64,000 bases of DNA, from positions 2,690,279-2,754,278 of the forward strand of contig NC_014212.1 in NCBI RefSeq assembly GCF_000092125.1. Reading direction: 5' to 3'. Each line of letters opens with the position of its first letter. Positions within the stretch are counted from its first letter, which is position 1. Source of the stretch: Allomeiothermus silvanus DSM 9946 (GTDB taxonomy: Bacteria; Deinococcota; Deinococci; Deinococcales; Thermaceae). The notes beneath the pieces are model-generated. The model made no database searches. It was not told the origin of the DNA and saw nothing but the letters and a program-made list of their open reading frames with translations. This document shows, piece after piece, positions 16,212 to 25,453 of this stretch. Both the position numbers and the translations under genes were made by a program.

Positions 16212-17243
16212 TTACGCAGTTGGCTGAAGGATGTGGAGGGGATGGGCGAGATAACTTCGTATTGCCTCGCGAACAATGGACGCCTTGGCCTCGTACCAGC
16301 TCACCCCCCTGCGCAGCCGGTAGACCTCCAGCCGGAGGAAGGCCCGCAAAGCCAGGAGGAGGTGCCGCAGGATGGAGACCGCCTTCCTCACCTGGGCCCG
16401 CTCCACCCCACAGCACTGCTTGAGCCCCCGATGGTACACTTCGATCCCCCATCCTTGCCGCTCTAACTCCGCCCGCTTCTCTTCGCTCATCCCCAGATGG
16501 TTCGTGGCCCAGTACTCCGCCTCCCCGTCCTTGGAGAGCGTTCGGAACACCCTCACGAACCCAAAACCCCGAAGATGAACCACCCTCCCCTCCCCAGGGA
16601 TTTCCACCTCACGGATGGGTACATTTCCCTTCCCCTCCGGGTTGACCAGGCGGTTGCCCTTCAGCCGCGTCAGAAACCGCCAGCCAAAGCTGACTATGGC
16701 CTTGAGGTTCTCCAAGCTGGCATACCAGCTGTCCATCAGGACATATTCCGGCTGAAACCCCCGCTCCTTCGCTTTCTGGAGCATGGTCTGAAAGTGGTCG
16801 TTTTTGCTCTTCCCATCCTGGGGCTTGTCGTAGACCCGAAAGTCGCAGGGGATCAGGGCCTGCCCCTCCGTCCACAGCAGGGTCATGAGGGCGATGCCCC
16901 TAACCACCCTTTGGTGTTTGCCGCTCCAGTGGTAACTCACCAGATCCATGTCCCGAGCGTAGGGCTTATCCAGGGTGGTGTCGTCCAGGATCAGCAGCCC
17001 CTCCCTGAGCTTCACGAAGGCCTTGGCCTCCTGCCACAGCGCCGCCGTGTCGGGCGGCTGTCTTTGCAGCAGGCGGGTAAAGGCATCATGGGCGGGAGGG
17101 CTCTTCTCCTTTGGACTACAGCGAGCGGCCTCGGTACAGGTGAAGACCCGCTGAGCGGCGATGAGAAAGTGGATGTAGTCCAGGTCATCGCACTTCGGTG
17201 GGTTCATGGGCATCACCCCCTTTGGAGAAGCTTGGCTAAGCAC
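16212..17243 (-). CDS. ISA transposase (copy 2)
   Basis: This 343-residue DDE transposase is identical in translation to the copies at 590-1621 and 60722-61753, with LILDDTTLDK, LMDSWYAS and EVYHRGLKQ. The reading frame is intact. The nested element interrupts only the right terminal region of the IS, so the protein could still act on the other copies while this copy is probably unable to move unless the nested element moves with it. Confidence 0.88.
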   Translation of the reverse strand: MLSQASPKGVMPMNPPKCDDLDYIHFLIAAQRVFTCTEAARCSPKEKSPPAHDAFTRLLQRQPPDTAALWQEAKAFVKLREGLLILDDTTLDKPYARDMDLVSYHWSGKHQRVVRGIALMTLLWTEGQALIPCDFRVYDKPQDGKSKNDHFQTMLQKAKERGFQPEYVLMDSWYASLENLKAIVSFGWRFLTRLKGNRLVNPEGKGNVPIREVEIPGEGRVVHLRGFGFVRVFRTLSKDGEAEYWATNHLGMSEEKRAELERQGWGIEVYHRGLKQCCGVERAQVRKAVSILRHLLLALRAFLRLEVYRLRRGVSWYEAKASIVREAIRSYLAHPLHILQPTA

Positions 17244-17285
17244 TCTCCTCCTAGCACACAGAAGAATGTCCAGTCAACTGCAACT

Positions 17286-19149
17286 CGGGTTTGACAGTTG
17301 ACGGCCCTTCTCGGTGCCACGCCGCCCCAGGAACCCGCATGAATCAAGGGGTTTCCATGGGGCGGCGGTTCTTTGGGGTCAAAAGTGTAGTGCCACGTTT
17401 TTCAGATAAGATCTTGAAGGCGAATAGTTTTGATGCTACGTTAGTTGTGCCATGTTCATCCGCCAGAAGGCCTTCAAGAACAAAGACGGCTCCACCCGCA
17501 CCTACCTCCAGCTCGTCGAGAGCGTGCGCCAGGGCGGCCGCGTCCGCCAGCGGGTGGTCGCTACCCTGGGCCGGCTGGAGGATCTCCAGGACGGCCGGCT
17601 CGATGCCCTCATCGAGAATCTGGCCCGCTTCTCCCAGAGCACCTGGCGTCGGCTGGAGGAACAAGCCGAGCGCCTGAACGTCCGGTGGTCCAAGCAGTGG
17701 GGACCGGCGCTGATCTTCGAACGGCTGTGGCGCGAGGCCGAACTGGACAAGGCCTTCGAGGCCCTGCTGGAGGATCGCCAGCTGGCCTTCGACGTGGCCG
17801 AGGCCGTCTTCACCATGGTACTCAACCGCCTCACCGACCCCTGCTCCAAGCGGGGCCTCGTGCGCCAGTGGCTGCAGGGCGTCTACCGGCCCCAGGCCGA
17901 GCAGCTGGAACTGCACCACTACTACCGCGCCCTGGACGTCCTGGCCGAGCACAAGGAGGCGATCGAGGATCGCCTTTTCGCCCGGGCTCGCGACCTGTTC
18001 TGGACCGAGGTGGACGTCGTCTTCTGGGACACCACATCTAGCTACTTCGAAGGCCGGGGGCCCGAGGGCTTGGCGGCCTACGGGTATTCCCGGGACAAGC
18101 GCCCGGATCGGCCCCAGCTGGTGGTGGGCGTGCTCATGACCCGGGACGGCTACCCCATCGCCCACGAGGTCTTCCCAGGCGACACCGCCGACAAGGCGAC
18201 CGTGGAGACCGTGCTGGATGCGCTCAAGCGGCGCTTCCACCTGCGCCGGGTGATCTTCGTCGCCGACCGGGGCATGGTCAGCCGCCAGATCCTGCGGGCC
18301 ATTGAAGAGGCCGGGATGGAGTACATCGTCGGCATGCCCCTGCGCCGGCACCGGGCGGCCGAGGCGGTCTTGAGCCAGCCGGGGCGGTATCGCAAGGTGA
18401 ACGACCAGCTCCAGATCAAGCAGGTGACCCACCAAGGCCAGCGCTATGTGCTCTGCTACAACCCCCTCCAGGCCGAGCACGACCGCCAGGCTCGGGAGGC
18501 GGCCCTCGCGCACCTGAAGCAGCGGATCGAGCGCGGCCAAGCCAAGGAGCTCCTGCGAAACCGTCTCCTGGCCCGTTACCTCAAGGCCCTGCCCCAGGGC
18601 GCGCTGGTGGTCGACACCGATGCCGTGAAGCGGGCGGCCCGCTACGACGGCAAGTACCTGCTGCGGACCAACACCGACCTCGACCCGGAGGCCGTGGTGC
18701 GGGCGTACAAGGATCTCTGGCGGGTCGAGCGCGCCTTCCGCACCCTCAAGTCCGCCCTGGACCTGCGGCCCATGTTCCACTGGACGGAGCGGCGGGTGCG
18801 GGGGCACGTCATGGTCTGCTTCCTGGCGCTGGTCCTGGAGAGCCTCTTGTTGCGCAAGCTCCGCCAGCAAAACCCCGATGTGAGCTACGAGGACGTGCTC
18901 CACGACCTCTCGCAGCTGCACGCCGTGGCCGTGGAGCTGGACGGCGAGGCCTGCCTCACCCGCACCGAGCTGGTCGGGCAGGCCTACGAGGCCTTCAAGG
19001 CCGTGGGCCTGCGGCCGCCGGCGCGGGTCCAGCCGCTGCCACGTCCCGAGACGACCCCCGCCGGGTAGTGTAGTGGTACGCGACCCCCGTGTGCCCAAGA
19101 AAGCCTTGTGTTTCAAGGGTTCTCAAGGATCACGGTGTCAAAGTCGAGT
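17286..19149 (+). mobile_element. IS1634-type element nested in ISA copy 2
   Basis: The element begins CGGGTTTGACAG, and the complement of its right end reads CTCGACTTTGACAC. It is flanked by GCAACT at 17280-17285 and 19150-19155. Depending on where the ends are set, up to 14 bp of inverted repeat (ACTCGGGTTTGACA against ACTCGACTTTGACA) can be drawn, so the exact boundary is uncertain by 1-3 bp. It is a single copy in this window and has higher GC than its surroundings. Confidence 0.8.
17452..19068 (+). CDS. IS1634-family transposase
   Basis: This 538-residue IS4-superfamily transposase starts MFIRQKAFKNKDGSTRTYLQ. The first catalytic Asp is in FWDTTSSYFEG near residue 195. GYSRDKRPDRPQLVVG follows. 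The second Asp is in FVADRGMVSRQ, and the Glu is in WRVERAFRTLKSALDLRP near residue 430. Length and motif order match IS1634 members. The frame is intact, with strong third-position GC bias and a long antisense shadow frame. It is the only copy seen here, so it may be a recent arrival. Confidence 0.9.
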   Translation: MFIRQKAFKNKDGSTRTYLQLVESVRQGGRVRQRVVATLGRLEDLQDGRLDALIENLARFSQSTWRRLEEQAERLNVRWSKQWGPALIFERLWREAELDKAFEALLEDRQLAFDVAEAVFTMVLNRLTDPCSKRGLVRQWLQGVYRPQAEQLELHHYYRALDVLAEHKEAIEDRLFARARDLFWTEVDVVFWDTTSSYFEGRGPEGLAAYGYSRDKRPDRPQLVVGVLMTRDGYPIAHEVFPGDTADKATVETVLDALKRRFHLRRVIFVADRGMVSRQILRAIEEAGMEYIVGMPLRRHRAAEAVLSQPGRYRKVNDQLQIKQVTHQGQRYVLCYNPLQAEHDRQAREAALAHLKQRIERGQAKELLRNRLLARYLKALPQGALVVDTDAVKRAARYDGKYLLRTNTDLDPEAVVRAYKDLWRVERAFRTLKSALDLRPMFHWTERRVRGHVMVCFLALVLESLLLRKLRQQNPDVSYEDVLHDLSQLHAVAVELDGEACLTRTELVGQAYEAFKAVGLRPPARVQPLPRPETTPAG

Positions 19150-19167
19150 GCAACTGCGTAACTCCTA

Positions 19168-20421
19168 AGGAATTTCCCGCATCCCCTTTTCGGTCTGCAA
19201 ACGGAGCGTATACGGCCCCGGCTTGGGCAGGCTGAGGGGGGCTTGCATCGGGGTGGGTGGGTCAAGCACCACCCCCTGCGCGGTGACCCGACCGCTTACC
19301 AACAACACGTTCTGGAGCTGGGGTTCGGTTTGAGCCTGGGGCGGCGAGGTTTCCAGGAAGGTCTGAGCTTTCTGGTACATGTAATCGGAGACCCAGCCAA
19401 AGCCGCAGTAGCCCATCACGTCTTTGATCTTGCTGTCGGCGGGATCGACCAGGGATCCCTTGCTGAGGCTATAGCCCCAGGAGCCGATGCCCCCTCCGGC
19501 ATAGGGGTAGTTGGGGTCGGGGTTGGAGGCGTTGCCGCAAGGAGCGTGGGAGAGGTTGAAGTTATGTCCCAACTCGTGCGCCATGACCCCACTGCTGGGG
19601 TTGCCCACCCCGACCGGTAGACCCAGCCAGGCGATCCCCCCATTCAAATTGAGGTAACCATAGTAGTAGCGTCCGCTTTTATCGGCAGCCCGTAAGGCGG
19701 TGATCTCGTTCAAAAGCTGACCCCAACCGGTGGTGTTGGTGGAGTAAGCGGTCCGCATCTGTATGTCCACCGCTTTGAGCGGCCAGATATCCACCAGGCC
19801 CTGTTTGAGCGTGCCCAGGTCGGGGGTGGGGGGCTGGATTCCCCCCTGGATGACCGGCACCAGGGTCAGGTAGAGGGTGGTGTCCTTACCCACGGTAGGG
19901 GTCACGGTGCGGAGGTTGTTGGTCTCGTCGGTTTCCGCGATTTGGTTGTCGGGGTCGGCCTGGAGACGAAGCTCGAGCCCCGGCTGCACCAAGCTGGCCG
20001 GGAGGGTGGCCCGGAAGCTCTGGCTCAGGTCGGAGACGTTTTCGCTAGGAGGAAGGGTGGCAGGGCCAGCAAGGTCGAGGTCTTGCTGGAACTGGCTATT
20101 CAAGTAGACCGAAGCCCGTACCTTGACGCTTAGCCCGGCCTTATCCCCCAGCACGTAGGCGCGAAGCAAAGCAGGCTTCCCCGCCACCAACCGAAGGTCT
20201 TCCTTTACGACAGTCTGCCCCCACTCCACTCGGCTCAGCACCACTTCTCCGTATTGGGTTTGGCCGGGAGGCGCCTTCTGAGCACAAGCCAATAAAAGCA
20301 ATATCAGCCCCAATAACGTGGATTTAGGCGATATTACAAGTCTATGGGGTATACGCTTTAGCTCCGCAAGGGATATCTTGCGCCTTGCAGCGCCCCTCAG
20401 GCGTCCTCGCCGATGCTCCAT
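19168..20421 (-). pseudogene. N-terminal part of a lipoprotein metzincin, split by IS insertion
   Basis: Residues 1-55 include a basic leader and a lipoprotein signal (LLGLILLLLACAQKAPP), so the protein would be lipid-anchored. A CARDB-like adhesion domain follows (VVLSRVEWGQTVVKEDLRLV, then ADPDNQIAETDETNNLR). The protease site MAHELGHNFNLSH is near residue 295 and has the HExxHxxxxxH metzincin pattern. DVMGYCGFGWVSDYM carries the Met-turn. The ATG at 20421 has AAGGTAAG upstream. ISA copy 2 cuts it after GMREIP, and the rest lies at 15772-16205. Confidence 0.85.
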
Positions 20422-20482
20422 CGGGATCAACTTACCTTGGCGCAACTTATAGAGAAGGATAGCACCCAAACCTGGGTTCTCC

Positions 20483-20509
20483 AAGCCGCAAATGACTATG
20501 CGGCTTTTA
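20483..20509 (+). terminator. Terminator-like hairpin upstream of proB
   Basis: AAGCCGCA/TGCGGCTT with an 8-nt loop is followed by TTTAT. A small ACCCA/TGGGT hairpin lies just before it. No plus-strand gene precedes it, so it may insulate proB from read-through or attenuate a longer transcript. Confidence 0.4.
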
Positions 20510-20530
20510 TGCCAAGTGGATTAGGAATGA

Positions 20531-20536
20531 TATGCT
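20531..20536 (+). promoter_or_regulatory. -10 box for a probable leaderless proB transcript
   Basis: TATGCT ends six bases before the proB ATG and there is no Shine-Dalgarno sequence. This is the layout of leaderless genes common in Deinococcus-Thermus. No convincing -35 is seen. Confidence 0.5.
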
Positions 20537-20542
20537 CGCTTT

Positions 20543-21694
20543 ATGCGTGCCGAGCGCCCCCTTTTGGACTCGAGGAGCTATCGCCGGGTGGTGGTCAAAG
20601 TCGGCAGCGCGGTATTGAGCGGGGCTGCCGGGCGGGCCCGGCAGCTGGCGATTGCCGAGCAGATCGCGGCCCTCAAAGCCGAGGGGCGTCAGGTAGTGCT
20701 GGTGTCCTCGGGGGCGGTAGCGAGTGGAATGGCTAAGCTCGGGCTCAAGGAGCGCCCCAAGACCATGCCCGGCAAACAAGCCGCCGCCGCGGTGGGGCAG
20801 CCGGTACTGATGCAGCTGTGGGAGCAAGCCTTCGCCTGGTATGACCTGCGGGTAGGGCAGGTCTTGCTCACCGCCGAAGATCTAGCCCACCGCCACCGCT
20901 ATCTGAACGCCCGGCACACCCTCGAGACCCTGCTGGAGTGGAATGTGGTCCCTATCATCAACGAAAACGACACGGTGATGATAGATGAGATCAAGTTTGG
21001 CGACAACGACCAGCTCTCGGCTCTGATCGCCTCCTTGGTGGGGGCCGATCTTTTGCTGGTGCTTTCCGATATCGATGCGCTCTACGACGCGGATCCACGG
21101 ATGAACCCAACCGCTAGTCCAGTGCGCTATGTCGAGCGGGTGGATGCCGAGGTGATGCGGATGGCGGGGGATACGCCGGGCCACGCAGGCACCGGAGGTA
21201 TGAGAAGCAAGCTGCTAGCCGCGAAAAAGGCGCAAGATGCGGGAATTCCCATGCTGCTTTTGCCGGGAGAGGATCCCCGTAGCATCACCCGGGCGCTGCA
21301 AGGCGAACCGGTGGGTACTTTCTTTGCTGGGGGCAATAAACGCTATAGCGGGCGGAGACTTTGGCTTTACCAATTGCCCAAACCCGCTGGGGAGATTGTA
21401 GTGGACGCCGGGGCGGCGCGAGCTTTGCGTCAGGGCGGGGCCTCGCTGTTACCCGCTGGGATCCGGGAGGTGCGCGGGAATTTTGGGGTAGGCGAAGCGG
21501 TGCGCTGCCTAGATGCAGGAGGGGAGCTCATCGGAGTAGGGCTGGTGAATTACTCTTCGGCAGAGATCGAGCGGATCAAGGGGGCCAAGACCAAGGACAT
21601 CGAGAGAATCCTGGGCTATAACCACTCCGACGAGGTGATCCACCGTGACCACTTCGCCCTCGCAGGCGAGCTGAGTCCGTCCGATGGGTCGTAG
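20543..21694 (+). CDS. proB: Glutamate 5-kinase
   Basis: This 383-residue enzyme carries out the first step of proline synthesis, using ATP to make glutamyl 5-phosphate. The amino acid kinase domain opens with VVVKVGSAVLSG. VVLVSSGAVASGM lies near residue 55, and NENDTVMIDEIKFGDNDQLS near 140 holds substrate-binding residues. GTGGMRSKLLAAKKAQ lies near 215. A C-terminal PUA domain covers about 280-370, as in full-length ProB. It is followed after 18 bp by proA, so the two form an operon. The start lies just after a TATGCT box, which suggests leaderless translation. Confidence 0.95.
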   Translation: MRAERPLLDSRSYRRVVVKVGSAVLSGAAGRARQLAIAEQIAALKAEGRQVVLVSSGAVASGMAKLGLKERPKTMPGKQAAAAVGQPVLMQLWEQAFAWYDLRVGQVLLTAEDLAHRHRYLNARHTLETLLEWNVVPIINENDTVMIDEIKFGDNDQLSALIASLVGADLLLVLSDIDALYDADPRMNPTASPVRYVERVDAEVMRMAGDTPGHAGTGGMRSKLLAAKKAQDAGIPMLLLPGEDPRSITRALQGEPVGTFFAGGNKRYSGRRLWLYQLPKPAGEIVVDAGAARALRQGGASLLPAGIREVRGNFGVGEAVRCLDAGGELIGVGLVNYSSAEIERIKGAKTKDIERILGYNHSDEVIHRDHFALAGELSPSDGS

Positions 21695-21712
21695 AATACC
21701 TCGGAGCATCCT

Positions 21713-22966
21713 ATGATTGCCCCATCCGAACTGCACGCCTACGGCCTAAGAGCCAAAACCGCTAGTCAGACCTTGGCCAAGGCCTCGCCCCAGGCCAAGA
21801 ACACTGCCTTGCTGGGCATGGCCGAAAGGCTACGCGCTCGCCGAGCGGAGATCGAGGCGGCCAATCGGGCCGACCTCGAGGCCGCCCGGTTGGGAGGGCT
21901 TTCTACAGCCAAGCTAGACCGGCTCAGGCTCGATGAGAAGATTTTGGCCGATTTGATCGCCGGGCTCGAGCAGGTCGCGGCTATGCCGGACCCCATTGGG
22001 GAAATCGAGGGGATAACCACCCGACCCAATGGGCTACAGGTAGGCCGGATGCGCATTCCCCTGGGGGTAGTGGGCTTCATTTATGAGTCGCGCCCCAACG
22101 CTACCGTGGAGGCCAGCGCCCTTACCCTCAAAGCCGGAAACGCCATCTTGTTGCGCGGGGGCAAAGAAGCTTTCCGCTCCAACCAAGTGCTGGTGGAGTT
22201 CTTCCGCGAGAGCCTGAGCGAAGCCGGGCTGCCTGAGGACGCCGTGCTGCTGGTCCCGACCACCGACCGCGCTGCGATCCTGGAGATGTGCCATATGGAA
22301 ACCCTGGATCTTCTGATCCCCCGCGGTGGCAAGGACCTCATCGAACTGGTACGGCGGGAAGCCCGGATGCCGGTGCTGGCCCATGCCGAGGGGGTCAACC
22401 ACCTTTACGTGGACGCCGGGGCCGACCTGGAGATGGCAGTGCGTATCACCCTCAACGGTAAAGTGCAGCGCCCCGGCACCTGCAACGCGCTGGAGAAGGT
22501 GCTGGTCCACGCCGCGGAAGCCGAGCGGTTTTTGCCCCGGCTCGAGACCGCCCTGACCGCCACCGCGGTGGAGCTTAGGGGGGACGAGCGGGCCCGGACC
22601 ATCCTGCCCCAGATTAACCCCGCTACCGAGGCCGACTGGAGCACCGAGTACCTGGACCTGATCCTCACCCTCAAGGTGGTGGACTCGCTCGAGGAAGCGC
22701 TCGAGCACATTGCCCGTTACGGTTCCCACCACACCGAGGCCATCTGCACCAACCACCACCCCCACGCCATGCGCTTTTTGCGCGAGGTGGACGCCTCGCT
22801 GGTGTTGGTGAACGCCTCCCCACGCTTCAACGACGGCTTTCAGCTAGGGCTAGGGGCCGAGATCGGTATCAGCACTTCCAAGCTCCACGCCTACGGGGTG
22901 ATGGGAGTGCGCGAGCTGACCACTACCAAGTGGATAGCGCTAGGGAGCGGGCAGATTCGGGAGTAG
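21713..22966 (+). CDS. proA: Gamma-glutamyl phosphate reductase
   Basis: This 417-residue NADPH-dependent aldehyde-dehydrogenase-type enzyme carries out the second step of proline synthesis, using the ProB product. Family motifs are visible: GVVGFIYESRPNATVEAS near residue 115, LRGGKEAFRSN near 145, and VQRPGTCNALEKVLVH near 250 with the nucleophilic Cys. LGAEIGISTSKLHAYGVMG is near the end. Length matches the family. It lies 18 bp after proB on the same strand, and the pair forms a simple two-gene biosynthetic operon. Confidence 0.95.
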   Translation: MIAPSELHAYGLRAKTASQTLAKASPQAKNTALLGMAERLRARRAEIEAANRADLEAARLGGLSTAKLDRLRLDEKILADLIAGLEQVAAMPDPIGEIEGITTRPNGLQVGRMRIPLGVVGFIYESRPNATVEASALTLKAGNAILLRGGKEAFRSNQVLVEFFRESLSEAGLPEDAVLLVPTTDRAAILEMCHMETLDLLIPRGGKDLIELVRREARMPVLAHAEGVNHLYVDAGADLEMAVRITLNGKVQRPGTCNALEKVLVHAAEAERFLPRLETALTATAVELRGDERARTILPQINPATEADWSTEYLDLILTLKVVDSLEEALEHIARYGSHHTEAICTNHHPHAMRFLREVDASLVLVNASPRFNDGFQLGLGAEIGISTSKLHAYGVMGVRELTTTKWIALGSGQIRE

Positions 22967-23016
22967 GGCGTGGCAGGAGTAACCTTTCAGGGGCCCTTTA
23001 GAGTGGTTCCCACGAA

Positions 23017-23124
23017 TACTCGGTACAGCGGGGTTTGCTGGGCCGAGTACATTACGCCTCACCGTGGGAGGCGTAATGGTGGGAAACGCGATAGGTCTAG
23101 AGCGTGGCGCAAAACCCCTATCGC
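23017..23124 (+). ncRNA. Candidate structured leader RNA before the YihY-type gene
   Basis: Three consecutive hairpins fill the proA-yihY gap. TACTCGG/CCGAGTA is at 23017-23049, the perfect 10-bp stem ATTACGCCTC/GAGGCGTAAT at 23051-23077, and GCGATAGG/CCTATCGC at 23088-23124. The density of perfect stems suggests a structured RNA or a terminator cluster. I do not recognise a riboswitch family. Confidence 0.35.
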
Positions 23125-23174
23125 TACCCCCCTGTTCGCAGATGCCTGGCAGGCCCGAGATCGGGATCGGTAAC

Positions 23175-23975
23175 ATGGATTTTCTACGGCATGCTTACCG
23201 GCTCTATAACCAATCGCACATCCCCTTCTTCGCGGCCTCTCTAGCCTATTACGCACTCTTCAGTCTGATGCCTCTATTATTCTTGCTGGTAGGTGTTTTC
23301 GGGCTGGTGCTCGCAGGGAATGAGGCCCTGCTCGAGGCCGTCCGGCAACGCCTTAGCGAGGTAGCACTGCTTCTTTTTCCTACTCAACCGGACTTGGCCC
23401 AGGGCCTCTTAAAATTTCTCACCAGCGGCGCTGCTCCCCTCACGGCAGGCAGCTTCTTGGTGCTCTTTTGGAGTGCCAGCAACTTCTTCGCCGCGTTAGC
23501 CTACGCGATGGGGGTTATCTTCCAGACCCCACCCGGCTTTCGCAACCGGCTCATCGCCCTGATCGCCCCAGGAGCGCTGGGGTTGGGGTTGATCCTACTG
23601 GCCTTGGGAGGACTTTCTTTAGCCTTTATCTTGCGTTATCTACCACCAGAGCTGGGATTTTTGCGGGGGAGCCTCGAGCATGTATTGCCCGTGCTGGTAA
23701 CGGTGGGGCTGTTCTACCTCACCTACCGGTTACTGCCCCGCCCTGCCCCCCGGCGGCTCCACGCTTTATCCGGAGCAGGGTTTGCCGCTTTGGTGTGGGA
23801 GGGAGTGCGGCTGGGGATCCCGGCTTTGTTGCCCCGTTCGCAGTATGAACTGTTCTACGGCCCGCTGGCGGGGTTCTTGCTGGCTATGCTGGGCTTTTAC
23901 CTGAGCATGTGGATTTTGCTGGTAGGGGGGTTGCTGGCTCGGGTCCTGGAGGATTGGCATGCGCCCAAAGGTTGA
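23175..23975 (+). CDS. YihY/BrkB-family membrane protein
   Basis: This 266-residue inner-membrane protein has about six hydrophobic helices. The family opening MDFLRHAYRLYNQSHIPFFA is followed by ASLAYYALFSLMPLLFLLVG near residue 25, typical of YihY/BrkB (formerly mis-called RNase BN). The ATG at 23175 matches the conserved start; an ATG 33 bp upstream would also be in frame. Function in this family is unsettled; transport or envelope roles have been proposed. A structured leader precedes it. Confidence 0.85.
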   Translation: MDFLRHAYRLYNQSHIPFFAASLAYYALFSLMPLLFLLVGVFGLVLAGNEALLEAVRQRLSEVALLLFPTQPDLAQGLLKFLTSGAAPLTAGSFLVLFWSASNFFAALAYAMGVIFQTPPGFRNRLIALIAPGALGLGLILLALGGLSLAFILRYLPPELGFLRGSLEHVLPVLVTVGLFYLTYRLLPRPAPRRLHALSGAGFAALVWEGVRLGIPALLPRSQYELFYGPLAGFLLAMLGFYLSMWILLVGGLLARVLEDWHAPKG

Positions 23976-24071
23976 AAACGACCGCGTTAGCCCTGGCATC
24001 GGGTAAGAACGGCGGGCACAAAACTTCAGTTTGGTTTCACTTTGCCCGGAAAACTAAGGGGTGGATCTTGG

Positions 24072-24103
24072 ATGGGCCCAAATCGCTTTTGGGTTTGGCC
24101 CAT
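24072..24103. repeat. Hairpin upstream of the deacetylase gene
   Basis: ATGGGCCCAAA and TTTGGCCCAT can pair with one bulge around an 11-nt loop. It may mark the end of the yihY transcript. There is no T-run. Confidence 0.3.
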
Positions 24104-24131
24104 CGAATTACAATGATCGTCAGGAGCTACA

Positions 24132-25373
24132 ATGCCCTTCATTCTCTTTTTTTTGGCAGTTTTTTCGTTTGCCCTTGCGGGTCCTCTGGCCCCCCTGCCC
24201 GACATCGTGCCAGCAGTACCAGGGGAAGCCCAACCTACCGCTCCCGGCACTCGGCCTGCCCCGCCGCTTCCGCAGCTCGAGCTAACCCCCCCCATTCCCG
24301 AGGTGCAAAAGGTCGAGTATGCCTCCAACGGGTTCATCGAGGTAGCTCATGCCCTGGTGTTGGTGAGTGACCTCCAACCCCCCCTGATGCTGCGCAAGGC
24401 CCAGCAGGTGGTGGCCCAGGTCTTCCTTACCCGGCCCAGTCTTTCCGAGGTGGACATTTCGGTGTATCGGCGCGAGGAGTATGCAGGCTTCGGCGGCCCG
24501 CTGCCGCGACTGACGGCTTCGGTGCCGCGTACTCGGCTGGAAGCCTTCCAGCGCCTCACCCCAGCCAACTTAAAGAGCTATGACCGGCTTTGGCTCAACC
24601 CCCGTGACCAGATCTACGGACCGTTTCGCACCCCCACCGATGAGCTCGAGACCAACCTGCAGTTTCAAGGTTCGCCGGTACAGCTCAAAGCCCAGCGCTT
24701 GGAGCAGGCCGCTGCAGCGCTCCAGGGCGGGGTGGTGGGAAGCCGCTTTTACCACGGCGACCCCGCGGTTCCTCTAGCCGCCCTCACCTTTGACGACGCC
24801 CCCCACCCGCTTTATGCCCCGCTGCTTTTGGACACGTTGCGGCGAGCTGGGGTCAAAGCCACCTTTTTTTGTATTGGGCGCAACGCCCTGGCTTATCCCT
24901 ACTTCGTGCGGGACATGGTCCGAGACGGCCATGAGATCGGCAACCATACTTTTCACCACGTCCGCCTTAACAACCTCGACAAATCTACGGTACTCATGGA
25001 AATCCAGTCCGCCAACCAAGTACTCGAGCGTATCACCGGGCGTCCGGTGCGTTACTTCCGCCCTCCTGGCGGGCGCTTTTCGCCTACGGTGCTCGAGGTG
25101 GTGCGCGAGTTGAACATGACCATAGTTTTCTGGACCGATGACCCCGGCGACTTCCAGAATTTACCCGACACCACCCTTGAAAACCGTCTAGAACGTAAAT
25201 TACGCCGAGGGGGGATCGTCTTGTTGCATGACAATGTACTCTCGACCATCGAGGTTCTTCCGGATTTCCTGCGCCTCGCCGAGCGGCGGGGGATTCGGCT
25301 CGGCACGGTAGACGAGTTGGCTCGAAGCCACCTAAGCAAGACCTCCGCCGAGTCCCTAACCACCCGCAAATAG
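24132..25373 (+). CDS. Secreted polysaccharide deacetylase (NodB-like)
   Basis: This 413-residue exported protein has a hydrophobic signal peptide (FILFFLAVFSFALAG). An unassigned N-terminal region runs to about residue 210. The NodB homology domain follows: ALTFDDAPHPLYAP holds the catalytic and metal Asp pair, GNHTFHHV the metal His residues, RYFRPPGGRFSP the motif-3 Arg, WTDDPGDF motif 4, and IVLLHDN the final His. It would remove acetyl groups from a cell-wall or exopolysaccharide sugar using a divalent metal. AGGAGCT precedes the ATG. Confidence 0.92.
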   Translation: MPFILFFLAVFSFALAGPLAPLPDIVPAVPGEAQPTAPGTRPAPPLPQLELTPPIPEVQKVEYASNGFIEVAHALVLVSDLQPPLMLRKAQQVVAQVFLTRPSLSEVDISVYRREEYAGFGGPLPRLTASVPRTRLEAFQRLTPANLKSYDRLWLNPRDQIYGPFRTPTDELETNLQFQGSPVQLKAQRLEQAAAALQGGVVGSRFYHGDPAVPLAALTFDDAPHPLYAPLLLDTLRRAGVKATFFCIGRNALAYPYFVRDMVRDGHEIGNHTFHHVRLNNLDKSTVLMEIQSANQVLERITGRPVRYFRPPGGRFSPTVLEVVRELNMTIVFWTDDPGDFQNLPDTTLENRLERKLRRGGIVLLHDNVLSTIEVLPDFLRLAERRGIRLGTVDELARSHLSKTSAESLTTRK

Positions 25374-25453
25374 TGCTCAGGCCCACCCCGGCCCTTCCCC
25401 GCCGGATTCACACTCCATTCATGGCCCGCGTTTTAGCTAGAGGGGCCAAAGGT

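Larger units (their letters stand above)
16206..19167 (-). mobile_element. ISA copy 2, interrupted by an IS1634-type element
   Basis: The TAGGACTTACGCAG left end is at 16206 and the ACTCCTA right end is at 19161-19167. The target duplication AGGAA flanks it at 16201-16205 and 19168-19172. Its right end is split after 17285 by a second element. The insertion destroyed a lipoprotein metallopeptidase gene. Confidence 0.9.

Noticed and set aside
17344-19116. 590-codon minus-strand frame opposite the IS1634 transposase
   Set aside because: It is a shadow caused by strong third-position GC bias in the real transposase. Its translation is low-complexity His/Gly/Val/Leu-rich and matches nothing sensible.
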